Below are positions 7,363 to 14,378 of a stretch of 19,218 nt of DNA, in pieces. The DNA is from JAZFYD01 sp036443405 (GTDB lineage Bacteria > Planctomycetota > PLA2). Each line of letters opens with the position of its first letter. Position 1 is the stretch's first letter. A model generated the notes under the pieces. It was given only the letters and a program-made list of their open reading frames with translations. It did not search any database and had not been told where the DNA came from. The stretch is taken from assembly GCA_036443405.1 (NCBI GenBank), contig JAZFYD010000187.1, forward strand, positions 1 to 19,218. Direction: 5' to 3'. The position numbers and the translations under genes are program-made.

Positions 7363-9155
7363 GGATTCCGATGCTGACGCGTGCACTCTTGTTCGTATTT
7401 TGCGCTGCGGTTGTTGCGCATGCGCAGGGCCGCGGGCAGGCCGCCAACCCCAACGCCAAACGCGCGGTGATCCTGCTCGGGAAGACACAGCTTTTGAACG
7501 ACGCGGCCGCGTTTCCCGCGTTCGCCAAGAAACACGCGGGGACGAAGCGTTCGAAGTTGCGCGCGGACACAGTCGAGGAGCTGAAGGCGATCGCGAAAAA
7601 GGAACAGGCGGCGATTCTGAAAGCGCTCGGCTCGCCGGAGGACGCGCGGTCGCTTTGGATCGTCAACGCGCTTGCGCTGAAGCTGACAGCGGAGGAGATC
7701 CAGAAGGCGCGCGCGCTCGAGATGGTCAAGTTCGTGTACCCAGGGATGGCGCTGCCCGACGAATCCAAGGCGCCGGTGAAGGTTTCGGAGGTGCTGAAGC
7801 CTGGGGACCCCGCGCGGCCGTTTTCGACGAAGGGCAAGGACATCCCCTGGAACCTCAAGGGCCTCGGCGTGACGAAGGTCTGGAAAAAGCACAAGGTCTA
7901 CGGCGCGGGCGTGGTGGTTGCGATGTTCGACCAGGGCATCAACTACCTGCACGAGGACATTCGCCAGAACATGTGGGTCAATCCCGGCGAGGTCGCGAAC
8001 AACGGGAAGGACGACGACAAGAACGGGCTCGTCGATGACCTCTACGGCTATCACTTCTCCGCGTGGAGCCCCGAGATCAAGACCGGTGGCCGGCGCCAGC
8101 ACGGCACGCTTACGTCGTCGGTGGTCGCGGGCGACGGAACCGGCGGCAAGATCACCGGTGTGGCGCCGCGTGCGAAGCTGATGGGGTTGATCGGGTTCGG
8201 CGGGCCGTACACCGCTGCGCGCTGTTTCCAATACGCCATCGAGAACGGCGCGGACATCGTCAACATGAGTTTCTCGATTCCCGATCTCGGGCATACGCGC
8301 GGGTTGTGGCGGTTGATGGCGGAGCAGGCGACGTGCTCGGGACTCGTGCTGATCTCGGGTTCGGGGAACTTCCGTCGCAATGCCAAGGTGCCGGTGCAGA
8401 TCCGCATTCCCGAGGGCATCCCGTGCGTCATCTGCATCGGTGGCGTGACGAAAAAGAAGAAGCTCTCACAGATTTCGAGTTGCGGGCCGGTCGAGTGGTC
8501 CAAGGTGAAGTTCTACGAGGACCACCCGATGCCGAAAGGGCTGATCAAACCCGACGTCGTTGCATTCCCCGGGCCGGGCATCGGTCTCGTGACCGCGAGC
8601 GGAGACAAGGGTTACCTCGGCGAAAACAACGGCCGCCGCGGCAACTCGCTGAGCGCTCCGCACGTCGCCGGCATCTGCGCGTTGATGCTGTCGGTGAACC
8701 CCGAACTCACGGCGTGGCGCGTGAAGGAGATCCTTGAAGCCACCGCGAAGGACATCGCTCCGCGCGGCAAGGACAACGAGACGGGCGCGGGGCTGGTGAA
8801 TGCGCTGAAGGCCGTGACCGCCGCGAAGGAAGTAGTTCCACTGCAGGCCTCTCCGCAGAAAGGCCCCTTCAACCGGGAGAGCGATCGGTTGTCCCCCATC
8901 CGACCGCAGCCTTGCGAGATCCGATGTGCAGCCCGCGATCATCACGCACGTCAGCCCGGCGAGTATCCACCTCATAGACCCACGATATACCGGTGGCGTC
9001 TTTCTGTGCTTCTGTGGCCCATCAACCGAGTGGTAACCTCCAGTGAGTCCCATTCATCCAATGAGTGCCATGAAGACGATTGTTCTCTTTGCCGCCCTGG
9101 GCCTGATCGGTCTTGCGTGCGTGCGTGGATGGGACAACATGCCGAACATTCCTGA
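7359..9155 (+). CDS. Subtilisin-like serine protease (S8 family), secreted; 3' end doubtful
   Basis: The ATG overlaps the previous stop (ATGA). Residues 1-22 form a signal peptide (cleavage near AHA-QG). About residues 30-150 look like a propeptide. The catalytic triad is recognisable in divergent motifs: D191 in VAMFDQGIN, H248 in RQHGTLTSSVVAG and S430 in GNSLSAPHVAG, with oxyanion N337 in SGSGNFRR. A DDDKNGLVDD acidic loop, typical of calcium-binding or extracellular subtilases, follows the Asp block. The usual subtilase end 'GAGLVNALKAVTAAK' falls at about residue 490. The remaining 110 residues to the stop at 9155 look non-coding: they run through a repeat copy and into the msrA start. 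A single +1 shift at about 8833 would end the protein there with TAG. The true end is therefore uncertain. Confidence 0.85.
   Translation: MRIPMLTRALLFVFCAAVVAHAQGRGQAANPNAKRAVILLGKTQLLNDAAAFPAFAKKHAGTKRSKLRADTVEELKAIAKKEQAAILKALGSPEDARSLWIVNALALKLTAEEIQKARALEMVKFVYPGMALPDESKAPVKVSEVLKPGDPARPFSTKGKDIPWNLKGLGVTKVWKKHKVYGAGVVVAMFDQGINYLHEDIRQNMWVNPGEVANNGKDDDKNGLVDDLYGYHFSAWSPEIKTGGRRQHGTLTSSVVAGDGTGGKITGVAPRAKLMGLIGFGGPYTAARCFQYAIENGADIVNMSFSIPDLGHTRGLWRLMAEQATCSGLVLISGSGNFRRNAKVPVQIRIPEGIPCVICIGGVTKKKKLSQISSCGPVEWSKVKFYEDHPMPKGLIKPDVVAFPGPGIGLVTASGDKGYLGENNGRRGNSLSAPHVAGICALMLSVNPELTAWRVKEILEATAKDIAPRGKDNETGAGLVNALKAVTAAKEVVPLQASPQKGPFNRESDRLSPIRPQPCEIRCAARDHHARQPGEYPPHRPTIYRWRLSVLLWPINRVVTSSESHSSNECHEDDCSLCRPGPDRSCVRAWMGQHAEHS
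8466..8975 (-). CDS. Possible small lipoprotein gene or remnant antisense to the subtilase 3' end
   Basis: The minus strand reads MRWILAGLTCVMIAGC from an ATG at 8975. This is a textbook lipoprotein signal (charged start, hydrophobic core, lipobox IAGC with the lipidated cysteine at 16), followed by TSDLARLRSD. A -10-like TATATC sits 8 nt before the ATG, as before other genes here. Codon third positions in the first 40 codons are G/C-rich. From about 8850 downward the frame runs antisense to conserved subtilase sequence and is probably just a shadow. The likely real part is thus the first 40 or so residues: a tiny lipoprotein or a truncated gene. The stop at 8466 should not be trusted. Confidence 0.3.
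   Translation of the reverse strand: MRWILAGLTCVMIAGCTSDLARLRSDGGQPIALPVEGAFLRRGLQWNYFLRGGHGLQRIHQPRARLVVLAARSDVLRGGFKDLLHAPRREFGVHRQHQRADAGDVRSAQRVAAAAVVFAEVTLVSARGHETDARPGECNDVGFDQPFRHRVVLVELHLGPLDRPATRNL
8984..8989 (-). promoter_or_regulatory. Putative -10 box for the small antisense lipoprotein
   Basis: On the minus strand TATATC lies 8 nt before the ATG at 8975, matching the leaderless layout seen elsewhere in the window. Confidence 0.3.
8999..9020 (-). repeat. CACAGAG-type dispersed repeat, copy 1
   Basis: On the minus strand this reads GGGCCACAGAAGCACAGAAA. It shares the GCCACAGA..CACAGA pattern with copies at 9866, 10057 and 15239. It lies between the lipoprotein-like start and the msrA start. 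Confidence 0.5.
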
Positions 9156-9837
9156 GTACACCGGTTCCGCGTCGCTGGCGGCGGAGACCGTGACGGCGGC
9201 CGCCACGGACACCACGCCGCAGGCCGCCAAGTTCGAGACCGCGACGTTTGCGCTTGGCTGATTCTGGGGTCCGGACGCCCGGTTCGGGGGTCTTCCCGGT
9301 GTCTTGCGCACGCGCGTCGGCTACGCCGGCGGCGAGATGGTGGATCCGACCTATCGCGATCTCGGCAACCACTCCGAGGCGATCGCCATCGACTTCGATC
9401 CCGAGTTGATTACGTACGAGGATCTGCTCGACATCTACTGGGACAGCCACCGCCCGACGCGGAAGGCGTGGTCGAACCAGTACGCATCGTCGATCTTTTT
9501 TCACTCGCCGGAGCAGGAGCGCGCCGCGAACGAGTCACGCGACCGCCAGGCGGAGATCTGGGACTCGAAGATCCACACCAAGATTCGTCCGGCCAGCCGG
9601 TTCTATCGCGCAGAGGACTATCACCAGAAGTACCGGCTACGAAACCACCGCGGCTTGGCGGGGGAGTTCGCCAGGATCTTCGCCAGCGATCGTGAGTTCG
9701 TCGACGCGACCGCGACCGCGCGCGTCAACGGCTTCCTGTCGGGTTACGGGCGCGCCGATCAGATCGAAGCCGAGCTGAAGCGCCTAGGCGTGACGGACGA
9801 AGCGCGGCAGCGGTTCCTGAAACTGCTCGCCGGTTGA
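9070..9837 (+). CDS. msrA: Selenocysteine-containing peptide-methionine (S)-S-oxide reductase, exported
   Basis: MsrA reduces methionine-S-sulfoxide in proteins. Read with the TGA at 9259-9261 as selenocysteine, the 255-residue product has ATFALG-U-FWGPDARFG at the family's GCFWG active site, with Sec64 exactly at the catalytic Cys. The family motifs then continue without a break: RTRVGYAGG, DPTYRDLGNHSEAI, and the FHS and YHQKY regions. A SECIS-like hairpin follows the TGA. The downstream 191 residues contain no cysteine, so there is no resolving Cys, as in one-Cys/Sec MsrAs. The N-terminus is hydrophobic (MKTIVLFAALGLIGLAC) with a weak lipobox, so the enzyme is probably exported or lipidated. 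ATG 9061 and GTG 9043 are alternative starts. The alternative is a TGC-to-TGA nonsense mutation or sequencing error. Other genes here stop at TGA, so a reassigned code is unlikely. Confidence 0.85.
9259..9261 (+). other. In-frame TGA predicted to encode selenocysteine
   Basis: The TGA replaces the cysteine codon of the MsrA motif GCFWG. Homologous sequence reads through on both sides in the same frame with no insertion or deletion. Confidence 0.8.
9262..9292 (+). promoter_or_regulatory. SECIS-like stem-loop for selenocysteine insertion
   Basis: A hairpin forms from GAC-G-CCC (9274-9280), a 5-nt apical loop GGTTC (9281-9285) and GGG-G-GTC (9286-9292), with one G/G mismatch. The loop starts 19 nt after the TGA and begins with GG. 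This fits the general bacterial SECIS rule, which asks for a small apical loop with a G in its first two positions about 16-37 nt after the UGA. A competing stem, CCGGA/TTCGG, exists. I judged the fold by eye and did not calculate its energy. Confidence 0.55.
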
Positions 9838-9865
9838 TCTTCTGCCGGATTGCTCGTTCGTCTTC

Positions 9866-10082
9866 GCCACAGAGACACGGAGCACACAGAGGGCGCAGTA
9901 TCTTGGTTCCAGGTCGTGGATCCAACGGAGCGATCGCTCACGGATGATTGCCCTTTACCTTGGTTCTTCATGCCGAAGCAGGAATCGAGAGAAGAGACGG
10001 ATTCACCCCGCGAGCGATTGCTCCTCGGGAGCTGCTCCGCGCCCGCGAGCTACACACCCTGTGCTCTCAGTGTCTCTGTGGC
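9866..10082. repeat. 217-bp intergenic element with imperfect inverted-repeat arms
   Basis: The element fills most of the 263-bp gap between the convergent msrA and toroid-protein genes. Its ends, 9866-9893 and 10057-10082, are inverted copies of the CACAGAG repeat (22 of 26 positions match). Inside, a second pair of arms lies at almost the same distance from each end: GAGCGATCGCTC (9928-9939, a perfect 12-bp palindrome) and GAGCGATTGCTC (10012-10023), with homology running on for about 8 more bases. No open frame or transposase is visible. It could be a miniature mobile element or two inverted copies of a dispersed repeat. Confidence 0.6.
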
Positions 10083-10100
10083 AAACGGATCACCCGCGAA

Positions 10101-12863
10101 CTACTTCGACGGATCCGGCTTCGCGGCGTCGCCGTCCTTCTTGCTCGAGTCGTCGTCCGGTTTCACCAGCTTGCTGTCGCTCTTCGCGTCTTGTTTCTCC
10201 TCGATCCGCGAGCGCACGTCGTGGCGCGCGAGGTACGGCTGGTAGCGGTAGAAACTCTCCAGCGTGAGGATCGCCATCACGGTGCAGTAGACGCGCCCGC
10301 CGGTCAGTCCGGCGACGAACTGCTCGCGCGGCATGGGCCAGCAGCCCTTTTCGCAACCCGACCGTTTCTGATTCTTGATCAGATCGCTAATGCACCCCTT
10401 GCGCCACTTGGACCAGTACTTGCCGCCCATCTGGTACATGGCAAGTGAGCCGTAGTACCACGTGTATGGATAAAACGCGTACTCATGCAGAAGCCCGGTG
10501 CCGTACCCCGGGATGGTGTCCATCACCGTGTTCGCGCAGCCGATGCAGAACGGATGCGCACGCGTCCAGCCGAGCCAGATGCGGCACAGAATGCCGATCG
10601 ACGACATCGCGGGTGTGTACAGGCGCGGCGGCTGATACCACGTCTTGAGTTTGTACGTGCGGATCTTGCCGCGTTTGTCCTTGCGCACGTCGAACGCGTA
10701 GCGCGAGTTCTTGTCGTACTGCAACCGGATGAAGACCTCGAACGTGTCCGGTGGCACCGGGTCGCAGGCCAGATCGAGCCAAGCTTCAGCCGAAGCATAA
10801 ATCTGGTCCGCGATGTCGAGATCGGCGTGGCGCGCACTGACCATACCCGTCAGCACCCAGGACATCACCGAGGTGTCGGTCTCCCTGGACCGCACGTGGT
10901 AGCGCCAGTTCTTGCCGGGGTACTGGATCTTCACCATGTAGTCGATCATGCGCTGCGCGCCGATCTTGATCCACGGGTCCCCGGTGAGCGCATACGAATC
11001 GCAAAGCGCCTGACACAAGATCGCGGCCTCGTAGCTGAACGTCCAACCGCCCTCCTTATGCCGGCCGTCGTACTCCGACTGAGTCAGGATGTACTCGAAT
11101 CCGCGCTGCACGATGTTTCGGTACGGCCCGTCGAGGTGCGTGTAACCCGCGCCCTGGAAGGCGAGCATCGAAAGCGCCGTGTACGCGAGAGGCCGGTCAC
11201 GCATGCCACCCTGTTCGCGGCATTCGTTGTCGTGGCAGTGTTTGTGATACGTCGCGCCGTTCCAGCCGCCGTCGGTGTTCTGGTGGCGCGCGAGCCACAA
11301 CAGGCCCTGCTCGACCGCATCCTCCGTCTTCGGTGAGATGCCGAACGACTTCGTCTTCTTGATGCGCTCGCGATTCGCCTTTCGGTCGATCGGCTTCGGA
11401 TCGTACGCGACCTGGCCGTTGACCACCTCGAACCACTCGCGCCAGATCGCGGGGTCGGGTTCGAAGTAGTGGCCGGTCAGATCCTCGAGGCCCTTGAGCA
11501 CACCGAGTTGCGCTTTCTTGTCCTTGAGCTTGATCGCGCGCTCGAGCAGCTTCACGAGAACATCGAACGCCCGTTGGTCCTTCAGGTGGCCGATGGCGCG
11601 CATCGCAAAGAGGCTCCGCCTCTTGCGGATGCCGTTGCGCATGATGAAGTCGAAAAAGTGCTTGAGCGTCGCCGCGTGGTCCTTTTGTCCGCGCAGCGCA
11701 CGCGCGGCAACCTTGCGACGGAACGGGTCCTTCACGTCGACCGCCGCATCCCTCAGTGCGTTTGCGAACTCGACATGCGGGTCGGCGCCGGCGCATTGGA
11801 TCGCCCAGTACGAGGCCTCGCCGTTTCTCTTGATGTTCGACGTGACCTGCGGGATCACGTGCTCGACGCCGGTGCGGGTCAGCGCGAGCCACGCGGCGAC
11901 ACGCACGCGCCAATCGTGTTCGGATTGCGCGAGATTGACGAGCTTCTGCTGCATCCTCGGCGAACCCATCCGGTTGTAGCCGGCCAGGTCCGCGCCGATC
12001 TCCCGCGCGCGTGGATTGCTCGCTTCGATCAGACGCAGGATCGCGTCCTCGTCGACGGTCGCGTCCTTGCGCACGTAGTTCGACGCGACGGCGTGGCGCA
12101 TTGCGACCTTCGTCAGCCCGTGGATCGCGTCCTTACCGCTGCGTTTGGCGATCAACGCAAGGGCGCGCGCACCGAGCGACGGGTCCGCCGGCATGCGCAT
12201 CAGGGCGACGGCGCACGCGTCGCCGACTCGGTCGTTGAAGTTACCGACCACGACACGTTTGAACATCGCGTCGATGGTGGACTTGTCCGGCGGAAGCTGC
12301 GCGAGGGCGAACGCCGCGGCGGTGGCGACGGGCGGTCGCGGCGATTTCAGTAGCGTGATCAGCGCGGGGCGCGAGTCCTCCTCCTGCCGCACACCGAGCG
12401 CGCGGATGGCGGTCGACGCGACCTTGGTCTGTTTGTGTTTGATGAGGCTCTCGAGGATCGCTTGGCCGCCGCGCCCGGGCGCAAGCTCGGCCATCATCGC
12501 GATGCGCACGAGTCCCTCGGGTTTCTTCTTCTGCGACCGTAAGAGCACCTTTAGTTGTGTGGCCGCGATGTCCTGTTTGCCCACCGTCCCGGCCTCGGCC
12601 AGCAGCCTGCCGGCGAGCACCGTGATCTTGACGTGCTGGGTCGTCGCGCCGTGCATCGCGATCGCCGCGTAGAGCTTGCGGTCCTTGGCCCGCGCCAGGA
12701 TCTTGAGCGCACGCGTCCCGTCGTCGCGCGTGTCGATCTTCAGGTCTTCGAGCGCCTGCTGGATGTCGGCCTTGCTCGGTGCCTCCTCCTCATCGGCGCG
12801 GGCCGGCCATGCGGTGAGCGCAAGAAGGGCGAGGCCGAGAAGCAAGCGGAGACGATGCGGCAT
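10101..12863 (-). CDS. Secreted HEAT-repeat plus alpha/alpha-toroid (prenyltransferase/squalene-cyclase-like) protein, 920 aa
   Basis: AAGGA (complement of 12870-12874) lies 6 nt before the ATG. The signal peptide ends near ARA-DEEE (residue 23). Residues of about 30-450 form helical HEAT-like repeats, for example VASTAIRALGV, RVRVAAWLALTR, RKVAARALRG and FAMRAIGHLKDQRAFDVLVKLLE. About residues 510-850 resemble the alpha/alpha toroid shared by prenyltransferases and terpene cyclases: GLLWLARHQNTDGGW (the QNxDGGW repeat motif), GGWTFSYEAAI, and later QxxGGxxW-like strands. The cyclase DxDD motif and the protein-prenyltransferase zinc ligands are not obvious, so an enzyme role is doubtful. The C-terminal 30 residues are charged low complexity. 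It probably serves as an extracytoplasmic scaffold or binding protein. It reads toward the convergent msrA gene. Confidence 0.85.
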   Translation of the reverse strand: MPHRLRLLLGLALLALTAWPARADEEEAPSKADIQQALEDLKIDTRDDGTRALKILARAKDRKLYAAIAMHGATTQHVKITVLAGRLLAEAGTVGKQDIAATQLKVLLRSQKKKPEGLVRIAMMAELAPGRGGQAILESLIKHKQTKVASTAIRALGVRQEEDSRPALITLLKSPRPPVATAAAFALAQLPPDKSTIDAMFKRVVVGNFNDRVGDACAVALMRMPADPSLGARALALIAKRSGKDAIHGLTKVAMRHAVASNYVRKDATVDEDAILRLIEASNPRAREIGADLAGYNRMGSPRMQQKLVNLAQSEHDWRVRVAAWLALTRTGVEHVIPQVTSNIKRNGEASYWAIQCAGADPHVEFANALRDAAVDVKDPFRRKVAARALRGQKDHAATLKHFFDFIMRNGIRKRRSLFAMRAIGHLKDQRAFDVLVKLLERAIKLKDKKAQLGVLKGLEDLTGHYFEPDPAIWREWFEVVNGQVAYDPKPIDRKANRERIKKTKSFGISPKTEDAVEQGLLWLARHQNTDGGWNGATYHKHCHDNECREQGGMRDRPLAYTALSMLAFQGAGYTHLDGPYRNIVQRGFEYILTQSEYDGRHKEGGWTFSYEAAILCQALCDSYALTGDPWIKIGAQRMIDYMVKIQYPGKNWRYHVRSRETDTSVMSWVLTGMVSARHADLDIADQIYASAEAWLDLACDPVPPDTFEVFIRLQYDKNSRYAFDVRKDKRGKIRTYKLKTWYQPPRLYTPAMSSIGILCRIWLGWTRAHPFCIGCANTVMDTIPGYGTGLLHEYAFYPYTWYYGSLAMYQMGGKYWSKWRKGCISDLIKNQKRSGCEKGCWPMPREQFVAGLTGGRVYCTVMAILTLESFYRYQPYLARHDVRSRIEEKQDAKSDSKLVKPDDDSSKKDGDAAKPDPSK

Positions 12864-13315
12864 GAAGATTCCTTGGCAGGGTCACGCCGGACGCGGAAGC
12901 GGGAGAGCACGGAGACCGGGCCTCGTCTCTCGCAGCCTCGCGGGGTCGGGACCGTGGGGCCTGTGGAGCGTATCAGATCGGAAGGGCGGCGCGTGCCCGT
13001 TCGTCGCTAGCCCGGGTTACTCACGAGGCGGGCGCGTTGCTTCTGCACGGTTGGACAAAAAGGCCCCTTCCGTACGCGCGGTCTACGTTTGAACTTCGGA
13101 CCAACGCCTTCTGGGCGAGTCCAGCTTGTCGAGATCGCGACACGAGGCCGAAGTAGTGTTGGAGGACACGTCGAGTGCCGAGAGGCAAAGAGCTCGCCAG
13201 GCTGGGCCGTCCAGAACGCTCGTCTTGTGAATAATCCGGGCTAGAGGCTCCGCCCTTTCAGACGGCGCAGACTCGCTATTCGGGCAGGCTTCGGCGACGC
13301 GTGCCGCGCCGGGGG
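12864..13315. other. 452-bp intergenic region with an inverted-repeat element
   Basis: No convincing gene is present on either strand. The right part (13007-13244) is the inverted-repeat element listed separately. The left 140 bp should hold the promoter of the HEAT/toroid gene, but I see no clear boxes beyond its Shine-Dalgarno sequence. The last 71 bp, next to the fpg stop, show no terminator with a T tract. Confidence 0.5.
13007..13244. repeat. 238-bp element bounded by 28-bp imperfect inverted repeats
   Basis: The ends 13007-13034 and 13217-13244 are inverted copies with 23 of 28 positions identical. Both begin CTAGCCCGG read inward, and all five differences are transitions. The 182-bp core has no open frame of note. 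The arms lack similarity to the 9866-10082 element. It may be a miniature inverted-repeat element, or two facing copies of a dispersed repeat. Confidence 0.55.
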
Positions 13316-14215
13316 TCACTTGGAGCGCATCTCCTCCCATTCGTCGAGGGAGCGCGGCCAGTCGCGTTTGAGCAGGCGGCTGAGCGCGCGATCCGCCAAT
13401 ACCTTGCCGCCGGTTTGGCAGCGGGCGCAGTAGTTCACCTCGTTGTCGGCGTAGACGATGCGCTGGACCGGCGCCTCGCATTTGGGACACGGCTCGCGGT
13501 AGCGGCCATGCACCGCCATGCCGTCGCGAAACGCGGTGACCTTTTCGGGGAACGCGCCATCGAGCGCCGTGCGCAGTTTGTCCGTCCAGGCGGTCAGAAC
13601 CGTCTTCGTGCTCTCGAACAGGCGCGCGAGTTCGGCGTCGGACAGGTTCTGGGTGAGTTGCAGGGGCGACAGCCCCGCGTGGTGGAGGATCTCGTCGGAG
13701 TACGCGTTACCGATGCCGCTCAGGCGGTGGGGGTTGGTGAGTGCGCGTTTGAGTGTGTGGTTGCCATCCGAAAGCGCTTCGGCGAACGCTGCCAGGTCGA
13801 TCGCGAAGAGATCCAATCCGCCGGGGTCCAGCGCGAGCAGCGCGTCGTCGCCGCGAACCACATGAAGCGACGCCCGTTTCTTGCTGCCCATCTCCGTCAG
13901 CAGAAGCGCGCCGGTCTCGAAATCGAATGCGGCGTGGCCGTATTTCTTCGGCACCGCGACGCCGCGGTCGCGCCAACGGAGGCGGCCCGTGACCATCAGG
14001 TGGAAAACGAGGTGGAGGTCGTCTTCGAGGTCGAGCACGACACGCTTGCCGAGGCTGCGCGCGCCAAGAACGCGGCGGCCCTCGACGGCGCTGAGGGCTG
14101 GTTCGACAGAGCGCAGCAGATATGGACTCTTGACGCGCGCCCGCTCGAGACGCTGGCCCGCGACGTGGCTCACGAGCGCTTCGACATAGAGCGTGACGTC
14201 GGGATATTCGGGCAC
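13316..14215 (-). CDS. Fpg/Nei-family DNA glycosylase
   Basis: This base-excision-repair enzyme removes oxidised bases and cuts the resulting abasic site. The start is GTG at 14215, with GGAG just upstream, because the catalytic N-terminal P2-E3 must directly follow the initiator: the product begins MPEYPDVTLY. K57 (LGKRVVLDL) sits at the family's catalytic lysine position. The helix-two-turn-helix is RLSGIGNAYSDEILHHAGLSP. The C-terminal zinc finger is CPKC and CARC separated by 16 residues, followed by the family's QTGGK. Length is 299 residues, compared with about 270 for MutM. MPEYPD rather than MPELPE marks a divergent subfamily whose preferred lesion I cannot assign. The open frame above 14215 is non-homologous. 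Confidence 0.9.
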   Translation of the reverse strand: MPEYPDVTLYVEALVSHVAGQRLERARVKSPYLLRSVEPALSAVEGRRVLGARSLGKRVVLDLEDDLHLVFHLMVTGRLRWRDRGVAVPKKYGHAAFDFETGALLLTEMGSKKRASLHVVRGDDALLALDPGGLDLFAIDLAAFAEALSDGNHTLKRALTNPHRLSGIGNAYSDEILHHAGLSPLQLTQNLSDAELARLFESTKTVLTAWTDKLRTALDGAFPEKVTAFRDGMAVHGRYREPCPKCEAPVQRIVYADNEVNYCARCQTGGKVLADRALSRLLKRDWPRSLDEWEEMRSK

Positions 14216-14289
14216 GGCTCCGGGGATACCAGGAAGCGGGCGGCGCTGAAACCTCGGCCTTGGCCCCGGCCTCATGCGTCGGACCCTTC

Positions 14290-14358
14290 CTCTCGGTCCC
14301 TCGACCACTACCTCTGCCTCGGGAAGGAGTGTGGGGTCCGTGGCCAGTGGACCGAGAG
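14290..14358. repeat. 69-bp inverted-repeat hairpin between methyltransferase and glycosylase genes
   Basis: CTCTCGGTCC (14290-14299) and GGACCGAGAG (14349-14358) are perfect 10-bp inverted copies. After a symmetric 5-by-5 internal loop, CCAC and GTGG extend the pairing. There is no T tract, so it is not a standard terminator. It could be a regulatory or processing hairpin in the 163-bp spacer. Confidence 0.5.
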
Positions 14359-14378
14359 AGCGAGGCCCGATGGCGGCG

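Noticed and set aside
9259..9261. TGA reassigned as tryptophan or glycine (alternative genetic code)
   Set aside because: Several clear genes here, including the methyltransferase ending at 1343 and the SGNH gene ending at 7362, stop at TGA, and the residue needed is cysteine/selenocysteine.
12975..12991. AGATCGGAAGGGCGGCG looks like an Illumina adapter start (AGATCGGAAGAGCG) with two differences
   Set aside because: The match is imperfect and the flanks show no break in the assembly; it is probably chance in a G+C-rich spacer. A read check would settle it.
8859..13070. Exact 12-base AAAGGCCCCTTC shared by 8859-8870 and 13059-13070
   Set aside because: Several chance 12-mer matches are expected in a window of this length and composition, and the flanks do not match.
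14078..14098. GCCCTC...GAGGGC inverted repeat inside the glycosylase gene, giving SVEPALSAVEGR
   Set aside because: It resembles in-frame REP insertions seen in other genomes, but related MPEYPD-type glycosylases, from memory, have similar residues at this place, so it is probably native coding sequence.
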